Assembly: GCA_049671305.1 (NCBI GenBank) | Contig: JBATUR010000112.1 | Location: 1 to 60,452 of the forward strand | Source of the DNA: CADCTM01 sp049671305 | GTDB lineage: Bacteria; Cyanobacteriota; Cyanobacteriia; Cyanobacteriales; Coleofasciculaceae | Direction: 5' to 3' | DNA: 60,452 nucleotides | In this document: piece after piece, positions 18,733 through 26,240 of the stretch | Layout of the letters: each line of letters opens with the position of its first letter | Position numbering within the stretch: position 1 is the first letter of the stretch | Made by a program: the position numbers and the translations under genes | The notes under the pieces: generated by a model | Database searches by the model: none | What the model was told of the DNA's origin: nothing | Seen by the model: only the letters and a program-made list of their open reading frames with translations

Positions 18733-19377
18733 ATGATTCGGATTGTACTAATTGATGACCAACATCTTATTCGTCAAGGACTCAAAGCGTTATTGGAATT
18801 AGAACCTGATTTAGAAGTGGTAGGAGAAGGGGAAAATGGACAAATGGCGCTTACTTTAATTGCCTCTTTGCAACCGGATGTTGTACTTATGGATATTCGG
18901 ATGCCGCTTATGGATGGTGTGGCGGCAACACGCGCTATTAGTCAACAGTTTCCGGGTACAAAGGTTCTGGTGTTGACGACGTTTGATGATGATCAATATG
19001 TCGCAGAAGCGCTGCGCTGTGGCGCTATGGGCTATTTGCTTAAAGATACCCCTTCTGAAGAGTTGGCTGTGGCAATTCGCTCGGTTTATCGAGGTTACAC
19101 TCAGTTAGGACCTGGTTTAGTAGAAAAAATTATGGCACAACTGCCGATAAATGCAGCGCCAAATTATGCAAGTCCTCCGCCAAGTTGGGATGAGTTGACG
19201 CCAAGAGAACAGGAAGTTTTGCGACTAATTGCTAAAGGTGCAAGTAACCGTGAAATTGCGAAATCTTTGTATATTTCTGAAGGGACGGTGAAAAATCATG
19301 TAACTAATATTTTGAATCGCCTTAATTTACGCGATCGCACTCAAGCTGCAATTTTTGCTAATTCTTTCCTAACTTAG
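18733..19377 (+). CDS. NarL/LuxR-type response regulator
   Basis: This 214-aa transcription regulator has a receiver domain at residues 1-120 (IDDQ, phosphoacceptor Asp54 in VVLMDIRMPLMDG, Lys in LLKDTP). A C-terminal LuxR-type helix-turn-helix runs from about 150 to 212 (LTPREQEVLRLIAKGASNRE, SEGTVKNHVTNILNRL). It should be phosphorylated by the kinase encoded directly upstream. Its targets are not known; the divergent Spy-like genes are the obvious candidates. Confidence 0.93.
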   Translation: MIRIVLIDDQHLIRQGLKALLELEPDLEVVGEGENGQMALTLIASLQPDVVLMDIRMPLMDGVAATRAISQQFPGTKVLVLTTFDDDQYVAEALRCGAMGYLLKDTPSEELAVAIRSVYRGYTQLGPGLVEKIMAQLPINAAPNYASPPPSWDELTPREQEVLRLIAKGASNREIAKSLYISEGTVKNHVTNILNRLNLRDRTQAAIFANSFLT

Positions 19378-19387
19378 CCTCATTTAA

Positions 19388-19403
19388 AGTGATAAGTATC
19401 ACT
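19388..19403. repeat. Short perfect inverted repeat after the response regulator
   Basis: AGTGATA and TATCACT flank a 2-bp centre 10 bp after the response-regulator stop. The loop is too small for a normal terminator, so a protein-binding site is possible. Confidence 0.35.
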
Positions 19404-19506
19404 CCCAAAGCTACTGTCTTGTCACTTTCATCAACTTGCTGGGATCACAGAATATTCTTCTGAAAAACTTGATAGTTAAATACTTATTGTTTTCCCAAAA
19501 ACTGTC

Positions 19507-19710
19507 ATGTCCAATCGCTTATTATTATCTCAGGATAGCCTCGAAGAACTTATTGTTAAAATTTATACCGATTGCACCATCACCTACACTCAGGAACTGC
19601 TACTTCGATATATTCTACTTACTGAAGAAACCTTAGATGAACAATTGCGAACTTTGATTAAACGCATCTTTTATGGGGTTCGGCATGGTTTGCTCAAAAT
19701 CGTTGAATAA
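19507..19710 (+). CDS. Small conserved-looking protein, paralogue of the one at 43504
   Basis: This 67-aa soluble protein is highly helical and Leu/Glu rich. It matches the 68-aa protein at 43504-43710 along most of its length. Shared features are a central I(T)..(D)Q.L/F segment, L(T/S).EE..L...I in the third quarter, and an I(F/Y).G(V/L).(H/Q)G..K(I/V)E ending (here RIFYGVRHGLLKIVE). From memory this pattern resembles a family of very small cyanobacterial proteins that may include the PII-interacting regulator PirA; that link is untested. The gene is followed directly by a strong terminator. Confidence 0.6.
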   Translation: MSNRLLLSQDSLEELIVKIYTDCTITYTQELLLRYILLTEETLDEQLRTLIKRIFYGVRHGLLKIVE

Positions 19711-19742
19711 AGCCAAATTCTCAAATCATCTTTGGCTTTTCA
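19709..19742 (+). terminator. Rho-independent terminator after the 67-aa gene
   Basis: AAAGCCAAA (19709-19717) pairs with TTTGGCTTT (19731-19739) around a 13-nt loop and runs into T residues. It overlaps the stop codon of the small gene. Confidence 0.75.
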
Positions 19743-20022
19743 TCGCAGCAACCAAGGCTCTTTAGGGGATGTTTTATAATAATCATCCTCATAAAGGATG
19801 ATATTTTAATACTGATCTTTAAGCTAAATTGCTTCCTAAGTTTTTAGCCAATGTAACTCTACAAAATTAAAGTTTTAAATTAAATTAGTTAATTAACATT
19901 TTTTCATAAAAATTTAAATATATACATGAATTCTTGAAGAAAACTAAGCAGAATAGTAAGAATAAGTTACAGATAAAAATACCACTCTGAGACTAACCTT
20001 TATTACTCGGAGCACTCATCAA
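19711..20022. other. Intergenic region with two hairpins
   Basis: This 312-bp stretch holds the terminator of the small gene and a second hairpin at 19782-19802 (ATCATCC/GGATGAT, followed by ATTTTAATAC). The remainder is AT-rich and leads into the GGDEF gene. No coding sequence is evident. Confidence 0.45.
19782..19806 (+). terminator. Possible second terminator hairpin
   Basis: A perfect 7-bp stem (ATCATCC/GGATGAT) with a 7-nt loop is followed by ATTTTAAT. It could end read-through or a short unannotated transcript. Confidence 0.4.
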
Positions 20023-20835
20023 ATGATTAAGACAAATCAGCATTTATGTCCTTGTTGTTCGCAGCCATTACTGCGTCATGCCGCTAGCCATAGAGTTTAC
20101 TGGTTTTGTCGGCAATGTCATCAAGAAATGCCAGACATTGAAAACCTCGTCAAACCACAATTGGTTTCCCAACATTGGGCAAGTAAATCCCTAGAACGAC
20201 AACAATTAAAGACCAAATTACCAGCATCTGAAAAGCTATATTTTGGTTGGGAAGATCACAAAAACTTACAGCGATTAGCCTTTTCAGATAACCTTACTAA
20301 AATTGCCAATCGATTACGTTATCAAGCCTATCTTGATCAACAATGGCAAAGGATGGCGCACGAGCAAGCGTCTTTGTCCTTAATTTTGGGAGATCTTGAC
20401 TTTTTTACAGCTTATAATGCTCAATATGGTCATCAAAAAGGCGATCGCTGTTTGCTGCAAGTCGCCCAAGCCATTGCTAGTGTTGTAACTTCAGCCGATT
20501 TAGTGCCTGCTTATGGTGGTGAGGAATTTGCCCTAATTCTACCCAGGACAACAGCCGAAGGGGCGCACCGAGTGGCACAAGACATTTTAGCCAAGATTCA
20601 TAACTTAAAAATCCCCCATCTCAACTCGGAAATTAGCCCATACATCACATTGAGTTTGGGAGTTGCCAGCATCATTCCTGCGGATCAATACTCAGCGGAT
20701 TTATTGATAAATTCCGCAGATCAAGCACTACATCAAGCCAAAGTTAGAGGAGGCGATCGCTTAATTGTCCACGAAAATCTCCTAAAGCAAATCACAATCA
20801 TCGAACCTGCAAACATTAACCCCAGTTGCCATTGA
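20023..20835 (+). CDS. Zinc-ribbon GGDEF diguanylate cyclase
   Basis: This 270-aa cytoplasmic protein joins an N-terminal zinc ribbon (residues 8-37, CPCC and FCRQC) to a C-terminal GGDEF domain (about 85-255). The active-site motif is intact as GGEEF (AYGGEEFALILPR), and the metal and substrate region reads ILGDLDFFTAYNAQYGHQKG, so it probably makes cyclic di-GMP. No clear RxxD inhibitory site precedes the GGEEF motif (STSADLVPAY region), so product inhibition may be absent. Fusion of a zinc ribbon to GGDEF suggests redox or metal control. GGAG lies upstream of the ATG. It converges on the pentapeptide-repeat gene. Confidence 0.87.
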   Translation: MIKTNQHLCPCCSQPLLRHAASHRVYWFCRQCHQEMPDIENLVKPQLVSQHWASKSLERQQLKTKLPASEKLYFGWEDHKNLQRLAFSDNLTKIANRLRYQAYLDQQWQRMAHEQASLSLILGDLDFFTAYNAQYGHQKGDRCLLQVAQAIASVVTSADLVPAYGGEEFALILPRTTAEGAHRVAQDILAKIHNLKIPHLNSEISPYITLSLGVASIIPADQYSADLLINSADQALHQAKVRGGDRLIVHENLLKQITIIEPANINPSCH

Positions 20836-20868
20836 ATAAACAGGCGTTGCCCAACAATAATTTAGGTC

Positions 20869-20894
20869 GGGGTAGTGCAACCAATGCCTACCCC
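20869..20894. terminator. Hairpin between convergent genes
   Basis: GGGGTAG (20869-20875) pairs with CTACCCC (20888-20894) between the convergent GGDEF and pentapeptide genes. It lacks a clear T-run on either side, so it is a possible bidirectional terminator. Confidence 0.45.
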
Positions 20895-20901
20895 ATACCG
20901 A

Positions 20902-21969
20902 CTAACCTTTTGATCCCTGACCATACCTTGTACCGTTAGGCATAATTGCCCCGTCCAACAAAGCTTCACTTAAATCAGCATCCTGAAGATGAGCACCAAT
21001 TAAATTTGCCTCCTTAAGATTAGCCCCACTAAGATTTGCATCTATTAAATAAGCCAGCAATAAACCAGCCCTACTCAAATTTGCCTGACTTAAATTTGCC
21101 TCTTGCAAGTTCGCCTCCAGCAGATTTGCCCCAGCTAAATTAGCTTTTGACAAGTTAGCTTTGTGCAGATTTGCCTTAGAAAGATCGACACCCCGCAAGT
21201 TAGCTTTCTTGAGGATAATACCACTGAGGTCAGCCTCTTGCAGTTTTGCCCCTTGCAAGTCGGCACCACTAAGATCAACGCCACTAAGATTAGTTTGGCT
21301 CAAATTAGCCCCTTGTAGGTTAGCATCGCTCAAATTTGCCCCACTCAGGTCAGCATCTTTGAGGTCAGCTTCACTTAAGTCAGCGCCCTCCAAATTTGCA
21401 CCCCGCAAGTCCACACGATGCAAATAAGCTCGAATTAAAGTCGCACCGCTGAGGTTTGCCTCACTTAATTTGGCTTCACTAAGAATGGCACGAGTTAAGA
21501 TGGCTTTTCTCATGTCGGCTTGGGTAAGAATGGCTCGGCTTAAGGTGGCACCAGTTAAATTGGCTTTAGCCAGTCTGGTTCCTTTGAGCAAAGTACCAAT
21601 CAAACTGCTGCCGATTAAGGTAGCAAATTTAAGATCAGCTCCCGAAAGCAAAGCACCACTGAGGATCGCCCCACTTAAATCTGCTTCAATTAAAGTTGCT
21701 CTCGTTAAGTCGGCGCGTGAAAGTGTGGCTTCAATTAATTGAGCTTTTGAGAGGTTGGCAACTCTTAAATCTGCGTTTTTGAGATTTGCCTTAATTAATT
21801 TGGCTTTGCTTAAGTCGGCACCATTTAAATGAGCTGAACTTAAATCTACACGATTGAGATTACTGGATCTTAAATCGGCTCCAATTAAATTGGCTCCCGA
21901 AAAGTTTCTTTCTCCAGTTTCATGGCAATTTAATAGTTTGGCTTCTTTTGAAAATTCGCTGGCTTTCAT
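20902..21969 (-). CDS. Pentapeptide-repeat protein
   Basis: This 355-aa protein is built almost wholly of A(D/N)LXX pentapeptide repeats, for example GADLSEADLKDADLSGANLS, for about 60 repeats from residue 20 to the end. Such proteins fold as a right-handed quadrilateral beta-helix. Some mimic DNA and protect gyrase, but most cyanobacterial members have no known role. There is no signal peptide or extra domain. The short N-terminal cap (MKASEFSKEAKLLNCHETGE) is the only non-repeat part. The repetitive DNA gives long spurious frames on the other strand. Confidence 0.95.
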   Translation of the reverse strand: MKASEFSKEAKLLNCHETGERNFSGANLIGADLRSSNLNRVDLSSAHLNGADLSKAKLIKANLKNADLRVANLSKAQLIEATLSRADLTRATLIEADLSGAILSGALLSGADLKFATLIGSSLIGTLLKGTRLAKANLTGATLSRAILTQADMRKAILTRAILSEAKLSEANLSGATLIRAYLHRVDLRGANLEGADLSEADLKDADLSGANLSDANLQGANLSQTNLSGVDLSGADLQGAKLQEADLSGIILKKANLRGVDLSKANLHKANLSKANLAGANLLEANLQEANLSQANLSRAGLLLAYLIDANLSGANLKEANLIGAHLQDADLSEALLDGAIMPNGTRYGQGSKG

Positions 21970-22198
21970 AAAATTTGTTTGATTTTCCTGCCGTTGTTGA
22001 ACTCAATCTCACGGTTAAGGGTTTGCTACTAATTTTTTGGTAAATTGCTAAAAGTCACACTTCTTTTGAGAGAAGGTTGTTAGAAGTTAAGGCATTATCT
22101 AAATTGCTCTTAACTGGGGCAAAGTTTAATTGCTGGCAGTTTGGGGTAAGTCTTGATTGGGGTCACTCAGTTTGTCTCACCTCCTCTACGCTGCCTTA

Positions 22199-22220
22199 CT
22201 GATGCCAGGTGTCGCATCAG
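22199..22220. repeat. Inverted repeat CTGATGC/GCATCAG
   Basis: Perfect 7-bp arms enclose 8 nt. On the plus strand it is followed by an A-run rather than a T-run, so it is not a plus-strand terminator. Confidence 0.4.
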
Positions 22221-22277
22221 CAAAAAAAATTACTATTCTCTAACTTAAGTTAAGTAAATTCCCGCTTTCTACAACCG

Positions 22278-22403
22278 CTACAAAAAACCTTCCCAGGTAA
22301 GCTGGTCATTCCAACCAGGTCGTGGCATCAAACTGGCAAAGTCTCTTGTATTCAATACCCCGGTGGGTTTTAGTGCTGCTCCCAAGTCTTGGCGCGGCGT
22401 CAT
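22278..22403 (-). CDS. Possible 41-aa small protein or gene remnant
   Basis: Reading from ATG 22403 gives a 41-aa peptide with protein-like composition (MTPRQDLGAALKPTGVLNTR, ending PRPGWNDQLTWEGFL) and a TAG stop. The frame stays open upstream for about 25 codons with equally protein-like residues, up to a TGA near 22478. This could therefore be the 3' remnant of a longer gene. No good ribosome-binding site precedes the ATG. I do not recognise the family. Confidence 0.3.
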   Translation of the reverse strand: MTPRQDLGAALKPTGVLNTRDFASLMPRPGWNDQLTWEGFL

Positions 22404-22569
22404 ACAGTTGAATTTGGTTGCTTTCGGTGTAGTTAGTGTGTGTAAAAACTTATCTATTAAAGATATCTTTTCCGGTCAGATCAGGCAAGCTAGAGTTACT
22501 ATATTTGATCTTTTATAGTTAGTACGATAAAGATTCGACATAACAGATCATCAATTGGGAAAACAGCTT

Positions 22570-23268
22570 GTGGGCAAATTTGACGATTTAATTTCCGAGT
22601 CAGTGGCGATCGCTCCTCCTCATCCCTTTGCCGAGAAGCTCGAATTAACCCTACCCGAAGCGCCGCAGCAAATCTGGGCAATACAACGGCGAGAAGGCAT
22701 TCCTGGCGTCGTCAAGCGGATCATTCCCTTAGATGCTGAGACTTCTTGGGAGTATTGGTGGTGTGTGCCTTCGCGTCTGCTGTTGCCGGAAGATGTCGAG
22801 TTGATGAAAAGCGATCGCCAACGGGTGGAAAGTATCCTCGAAAAACTAGTTTGGTTATTTGGTGGACATTGCTTTAGCCAAAATAGCGATCGCTTGGGTG
22901 AGCAACTTTCAGTTCCTAGTTGGCAAGAAGTCGTACAATTTGCCCATCAGCATGGGTTCGAGTCTTATCTACTTGATATCGACTATTTTCCTACGGCAAT
23001 TAAACATTATAATCAGGCTTCAAATCCCACTGAAAATGAGCTTAATGCTGCTTATATTGCCGTTGAACCTCCTCACTGGCACGTTGAATTTTTGCAGGTT
23101 ATAGAGGTAGAAGGAGGCTTTGCTATCCCAGAGACAAAACCTGTTTGTAGCTGCCAGATCTGGACAGGCAAACCCTTTATTAAGAACTTAGAAAATAACA
23201 AAACTTCGACTCGTTATGATTTATGGGCTTCTACTCCCTTAGACAACACTCAACCACCTTGGCATTGA
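22570..23268 (+). CDS. Uncharacterised 232-aa protein
   Basis: I do not recognise this family. The protein is soluble and Trp-rich (WEYWWCVPSRL, PPHWHVEFLQV, QIWTGKPF), with no signal peptide or membrane segment. The N-terminal region ELTLPEAPQQIWAIQRREGI and the middle LVWLFGGHCFSQN are well-formed globular sequence. The start is uncertain: I use GTG 22570, with GGGAAAA upstream, while an in-frame TTG at 22555 would add five residues. It stands alone, with 119 bp to the CHAD gene downstream on the same strand. Codon use is like its neighbours. Confidence 0.65.
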   Translation: MGKFDDLISESVAIAPPHPFAEKLELTLPEAPQQIWAIQRREGIPGVVKRIIPLDAETSWEYWWCVPSRLLLPEDVELMKSDRQRVESILEKLVWLFGGHCFSQNSDRLGEQLSVPSWQEVVQFAHQHGFESYLLDIDYFPTAIKHYNQASNPTENELNAAYIAVEPPHWHVEFLQVIEVEGGFAIPETKPVCSCQIWTGKPFIKNLENNKTSTRYDLWASTPLDNTQPPWH

Positions 23269-23387
23269 TAACATAACGCAAGCATAATTAAAGTATTTCT
23301 ATGGTATGATAAAAAGCCCAACTAAAGTGTATTAAAGTTGGTTGCCTAGCTTCAGTTAGTCCAGCAACGCTTCTACTTACTTAACAC

Positions 23388-24392
23388 ATGAAAAAAAAGA
23401 AAAAAAGAGAACCAAAAACCTTGGGTGATTGGGCATATATAGCTATTAAAAAGCATTTAAATCATACAACCAAGTATGAAACCGACGTTCTCAAAGATAA
23501 AGATCCAGAAGCGCTACATCAGATGCGTGTAGGGATGCGGCGCTTGCGTACAGCGATCAATGGCTTTGCTCCTGCCTTAGCTTTACCAAAATCAGCTCAA
23601 GAGCAAAAAGTAGCGAAGATTGCTCGAAAATTAGGAGAATTAAGAGATTTAGATGTATTGCAAGAGACTCTACAAACTCAAATTGCCCTATTACCAACAG
23701 AAGAACAAGATATCCTCAAAAAAGTTTTAGCTAGCCTAGGGAAGCAGCGCCAAAAAACTTTAGGGAAAGTTCAAAAAACTCTAAAATCTTCAACTTATCA
23801 AAAACTGATCGCAGCTTTTAAAGATTGGTTAGAAGAGCCAACTTATGGAGAGTTGGCAGAAGTTTCTATTTATGAAGTTCTGCCAGATTTATTATTACCT
23901 TCAATTAGTCAGTTGTTTTTGCATCCAGCTTGGCTAGTTGGCGTTAAGATTGAGGGTGGAGAAATGGAACCCAAAAATTTAGATTCTGAGCAAGTTAGGC
24001 AGCTTTTAGACACTCATGGTGATAGTGTTCATAGTTTGCGGAAACAAGCAAAACGAGTCCGTTATCAAATGGAGTTATTTACAGATTTTTATGACGATGC
24101 TTACAAGAGTTATCTCAAAGATATCAAAGAAATTCAGAGTCTTTTAGGAGAAATACAAGATAGTTTTGTTTTGGCAGAGTTTCTGTCCGAGGTTGATGCC
24201 GATATGGTTAAAATGCCAATATTAACCGCACAACTAACAGAAACACGTTATCAAGTTTGGCAAAAATGGCAATCATTACAACAACGATACTTGAATTTTG
24301 AAGTGAGAAAAGATTTTCATAGCTCAATATTAAAGCCTGTTTTGCCAGTGGAGGAAAAAGAGCAGAAATTAGAACAAACAAAATCTAATTAA
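23388..24392 (+). CDS. CHAD-domain protein
   Basis: This 334-aa protein is a CHAD (conserved histidine alpha-helical) domain. These positively charged helical bundles bind inorganic polyphosphate. The hallmark His and basic residues are visible in LHQMRVGMRRLRTAINGFAP and again in VHSLRKQAKRVRYQMELFTD, the two halves of the internal duplication. The N-terminus is extremely Lys-rich (MKKKKKREPK). No CYTH/triphosphatase domain is fused and none is adjacent, so this is a stand-alone CHAD protein, likely localised to polyphosphate granules by analogy with characterised members. Confidence 0.9.
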   Translation: MKKKKKREPKTLGDWAYIAIKKHLNHTTKYETDVLKDKDPEALHQMRVGMRRLRTAINGFAPALALPKSAQEQKVAKIARKLGELRDLDVLQETLQTQIALLPTEEQDILKKVLASLGKQRQKTLGKVQKTLKSSTYQKLIAAFKDWLEEPTYGELAEVSIYEVLPDLLLPSISQLFLHPAWLVGVKIEGGEMEPKNLDSEQVRQLLDTHGDSVHSLRKQAKRVRYQMELFTDFYDDAYKSYLKDIKEIQSLLGEIQDSFVLAEFLSEVDADMVKMPILTAQLTETRYQVWQKWQSLQQRYLNFEVRKDFHSSILKPVLPVEEKEQKLEQTKSN

Positions 24393-24497
24393 ATCATTTA
24401 ATCTTGGGATTACCAAGTCTTTACCTTGGCAGTTTAATGTGAGGCTGGAACTATAAGTAAATAGCCAGTTTTTTCAAACTGGAAAGAGTTGCATTTT

Positions 24498-25127
24498 ATG
24501 CCACAAGCTTCCGGAGGAATTCTAGAAAGTCATCGGTACGAACCTTATGAGGTACGCCGATCGCATTTTTTTGCCAAAGGGGAAAAAATTCCCTTAGTAT
24601 CTCAAGGTGTCTGGCAAGTCAGCCAAGGTTTAGTGCAGTTAAGTACAATTGGTCAGAATGGTGAAGAAGTTTGGTTAGGTTGGGCAGAACCTGCGACCTT
24701 TTTTGGACAGGCTTTTTCCTGGCTACAAAGTTATCATGCGATCGCTCTTTCTGATGTGCAACTGACTTGGTTTTCTCAAGTAGAAATCAACGCTTCCCCA
24801 CGTCTTGCTCAAATGGTTTTACCACAACTAGTACGCCGCATTCAACAAATTGAAGCACTGCTTGCCATTGCAGGTTTGCGCCGAGTCGAAGACCGTTTAC
24901 AACACTTATTAATGTTGATGAAACGAGAAATAGGTCATCCGGTGGCAGGTGGCACTCGTTTAGAGGTACGCCTTACCCATCAAAACTTAGCAAATGCGAT
25001 CGGCACAACCAGAGTAACCGTAACACGCCTCTTAAGCAAGCTCAAAAATGAGGGTAAAGTCAGGATAGATCGTGACAGACACATCATCCTTCAGGAAGAT
25101 AAATTTATAACAGACTTAGATTGGTGA
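24498..25127 (+). CDS. Crp/Fnr-family transcription regulator
   Basis: This 209-aa DNA-binding protein has a cyclic-nucleotide-binding-type beta-roll (about 15-105), a dimerisation helix (LVRRIQQIEALLAIAGLRRV) and a C-terminal winged helix-turn-helix (LTHQNLANAIGTTRVTVTRL). The last is the Crp recognition-helix pattern. Key cAMP-contact residues of Crp are not obvious in the roll, so the ligand is unknown. ATG 24498 is preferred because GGAAAGAG sits 9 nt upstream; the in-frame TTG at 24489 directly abuts that site. It precedes the carboxylesterase gene. Confidence 0.85.
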   Translation: MPQASGGILESHRYEPYEVRRSHFFAKGEKIPLVSQGVWQVSQGLVQLSTIGQNGEEVWLGWAEPATFFGQAFSWLQSYHAIALSDVQLTWFSQVEINASPRLAQMVLPQLVRRIQQIEALLAIAGLRRVEDRLQHLLMLMKREIGHPVAGGTRLEVRLTHQNLANAIGTTRVTVTRLLSKLKNEGKVRIDRDRHIILQEDKFITDLDW

Positions 25128-25162
25128 AATTTCTGCACGATTGTCCAACTAATCCTGATAGA

Positions 25163-25831
25163 ATGTCAACTTCTCAAGTATTACTTACTAGTAAGTTGAG
25201 TTCTTCTGGAGTAAAGCCCCTGTCTCTTGACACTATTTCGATTCCCCCAGAAAAAGGTCAGTCAGCCACCGGGCTAATCGTGATTCTACACGGTTGGGGC
25301 GCTAATGCCCAAGATGTTGCCGCCTTGGTTCCCGTCTTAAATCTGACCAATTACCATTTCCTGCTTCCCAATGCACCATTTTCTCATCCTCAGGTGCCGG
25401 GTGGCAAAATGTGGTATGACTTGGAACGGCAAGATTACAAAGGATTATCACAAAGCCAGGAACTACTGGCAGACTGGCTGAAGTCCTTAGAAAGTACCAC
25501 AGGCATTCCTTTGGAATCAACCATTTTGACTGGTTTTTCTCAAGGCGGTGCCATGACCTTAGATGTCGGTTTGGCGCTACCATTGGCAGGTTTAGTCTGT
25601 ATGAGCGGTTATTTGCATCGAACCCCTCAAGATGTCGAACCTCCTTTGCCCTCAGTCTTAATTGTGCATGGCAAACAAGATACAGTTGTTCCCTTAAGTG
25701 CAGCACATCGGGTGCGAGATCATTTGATGAGTTTGGGTACGCCGATGCAATATAAAGAGTTTGACATGGGGCATGAAATTCAACTTGATGTATTAGAAGT
25801 AATTCGGGATTTTATTTTAGTGAATACATAA
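25163..25831 (+). CDS. Carboxylesterase/phospholipase-type alpha/beta hydrolase
   Basis: This 222-aa enzyme belongs to the Abhydrolase_2 (carboxylesterase/lysophospholipase) family. Visible features are the oxyanion region VILHGWGANAQDVAALVPVL, the WYDL segment after VPGGKM, the nucleophile elbow GFSQGGAM, the Asp in HGKQDTVVP and the catalytic His in DMGHEI. The family hydrolyses short acyl esters. ATG 25163 avoids overlap with the upstream regulator; TTG 25121 or GTG 25124 would overlap it by a few bases. The gene may be co-transcribed with the Crp-type regulator. Confidence 0.85.
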   Translation: MSTSQVLLTSKLSSSGVKPLSLDTISIPPEKGQSATGLIVILHGWGANAQDVAALVPVLNLTNYHFLLPNAPFSHPQVPGGKMWYDLERQDYKGLSQSQELLADWLKSLESTTGIPLESTILTGFSQGGAMTLDVGLALPLAGLVCMSGYLHRTPQDVEPPLPSVLIVHGKQDTVVPLSAAHRVRDHLMSLGTPMQYKEFDMGHEIQLDVLEVIRDFILVNT

Positions 25832-25991
25832 TTTACGGCTGAATAGCCATGATTACTCACAAAACCAAAAATTAACTTAATACTTCGTATTGTTAAAAGG
25901 CATCTGCCTCAAGTAATAGCGATAATATAAAAACGGCTGTTAAATCTTTACGGCGCTTAACCAGAGACGCCAATCAAAGGAGGCTTGAGCA

Positions 25992-26204
25992 GTGTCAACT
26001 TTAACCATTCAAGAGCGTAATTTTTCGGATCTCACTGTTTCGGATGTTGCCGAGTTGGCAGCGCGTCTAGAGCGAGATGATTACAGCAATGCCTTTGAAG
26101 GATTGGATGATTGGCATTTGCTACGTGCTTTGTCTTTTCGGCGTCCAGAATTAGCAGAACCTTATCTTTACCTGCTTGACTTGGAAGGCTACGACGAAGC
26201 TTAA
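25992..26204 (+). CDS. DUF2555-type small protein
   Basis: This 70-aa acidic protein fits the cyanobacterial DUF2555 family. The recognisable core is VAELAARLERDDYSNAFEGL, then DDWHLLRALSFRRPELAEPY and a YLYLLDLEGYDEA ending. The function is unknown. Initiation is at GTG 25992, fixed by a near-perfect AAAGGAGG seven bases upstream. It lies 36 bp before coaBC on the same strand and is probably co-transcribed with it. Confidence 0.75.
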   Translation: MSTLTIQERNFSDLTVSDVAELAARLERDDYSNAFEGLDDWHLLRALSFRRPELAEPYLYLLDLEGYDEA

Positions 26205-26240
26205 TTAACATAGGTCACAAACCCTAGTTTTTAGCTTTAA

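Larger units (their letters stand above)
21970..22569. other. 600-bp intergenic region with a possible 41-aa ORF
   Basis: The gap contains an inverted repeat (22199-22220) and a minus-strand frame at 22278-22403 that looks protein-like. The rest shows no gene, tRNA or known RNA motif. Confidence 0.4.

Noticed and set aside
21161..21742. Two plus-strand reading frames rich in Leu/Ser/Ala repeats
   Set aside because: They are antisense shadows of the pentapeptide-repeat gene; the repetitive codons keep the opposite strand open.
22199..22220. Inverted repeat considered as a terminator
   Set aside because: The run next to it is of A residues in the only direction that would need a terminator.
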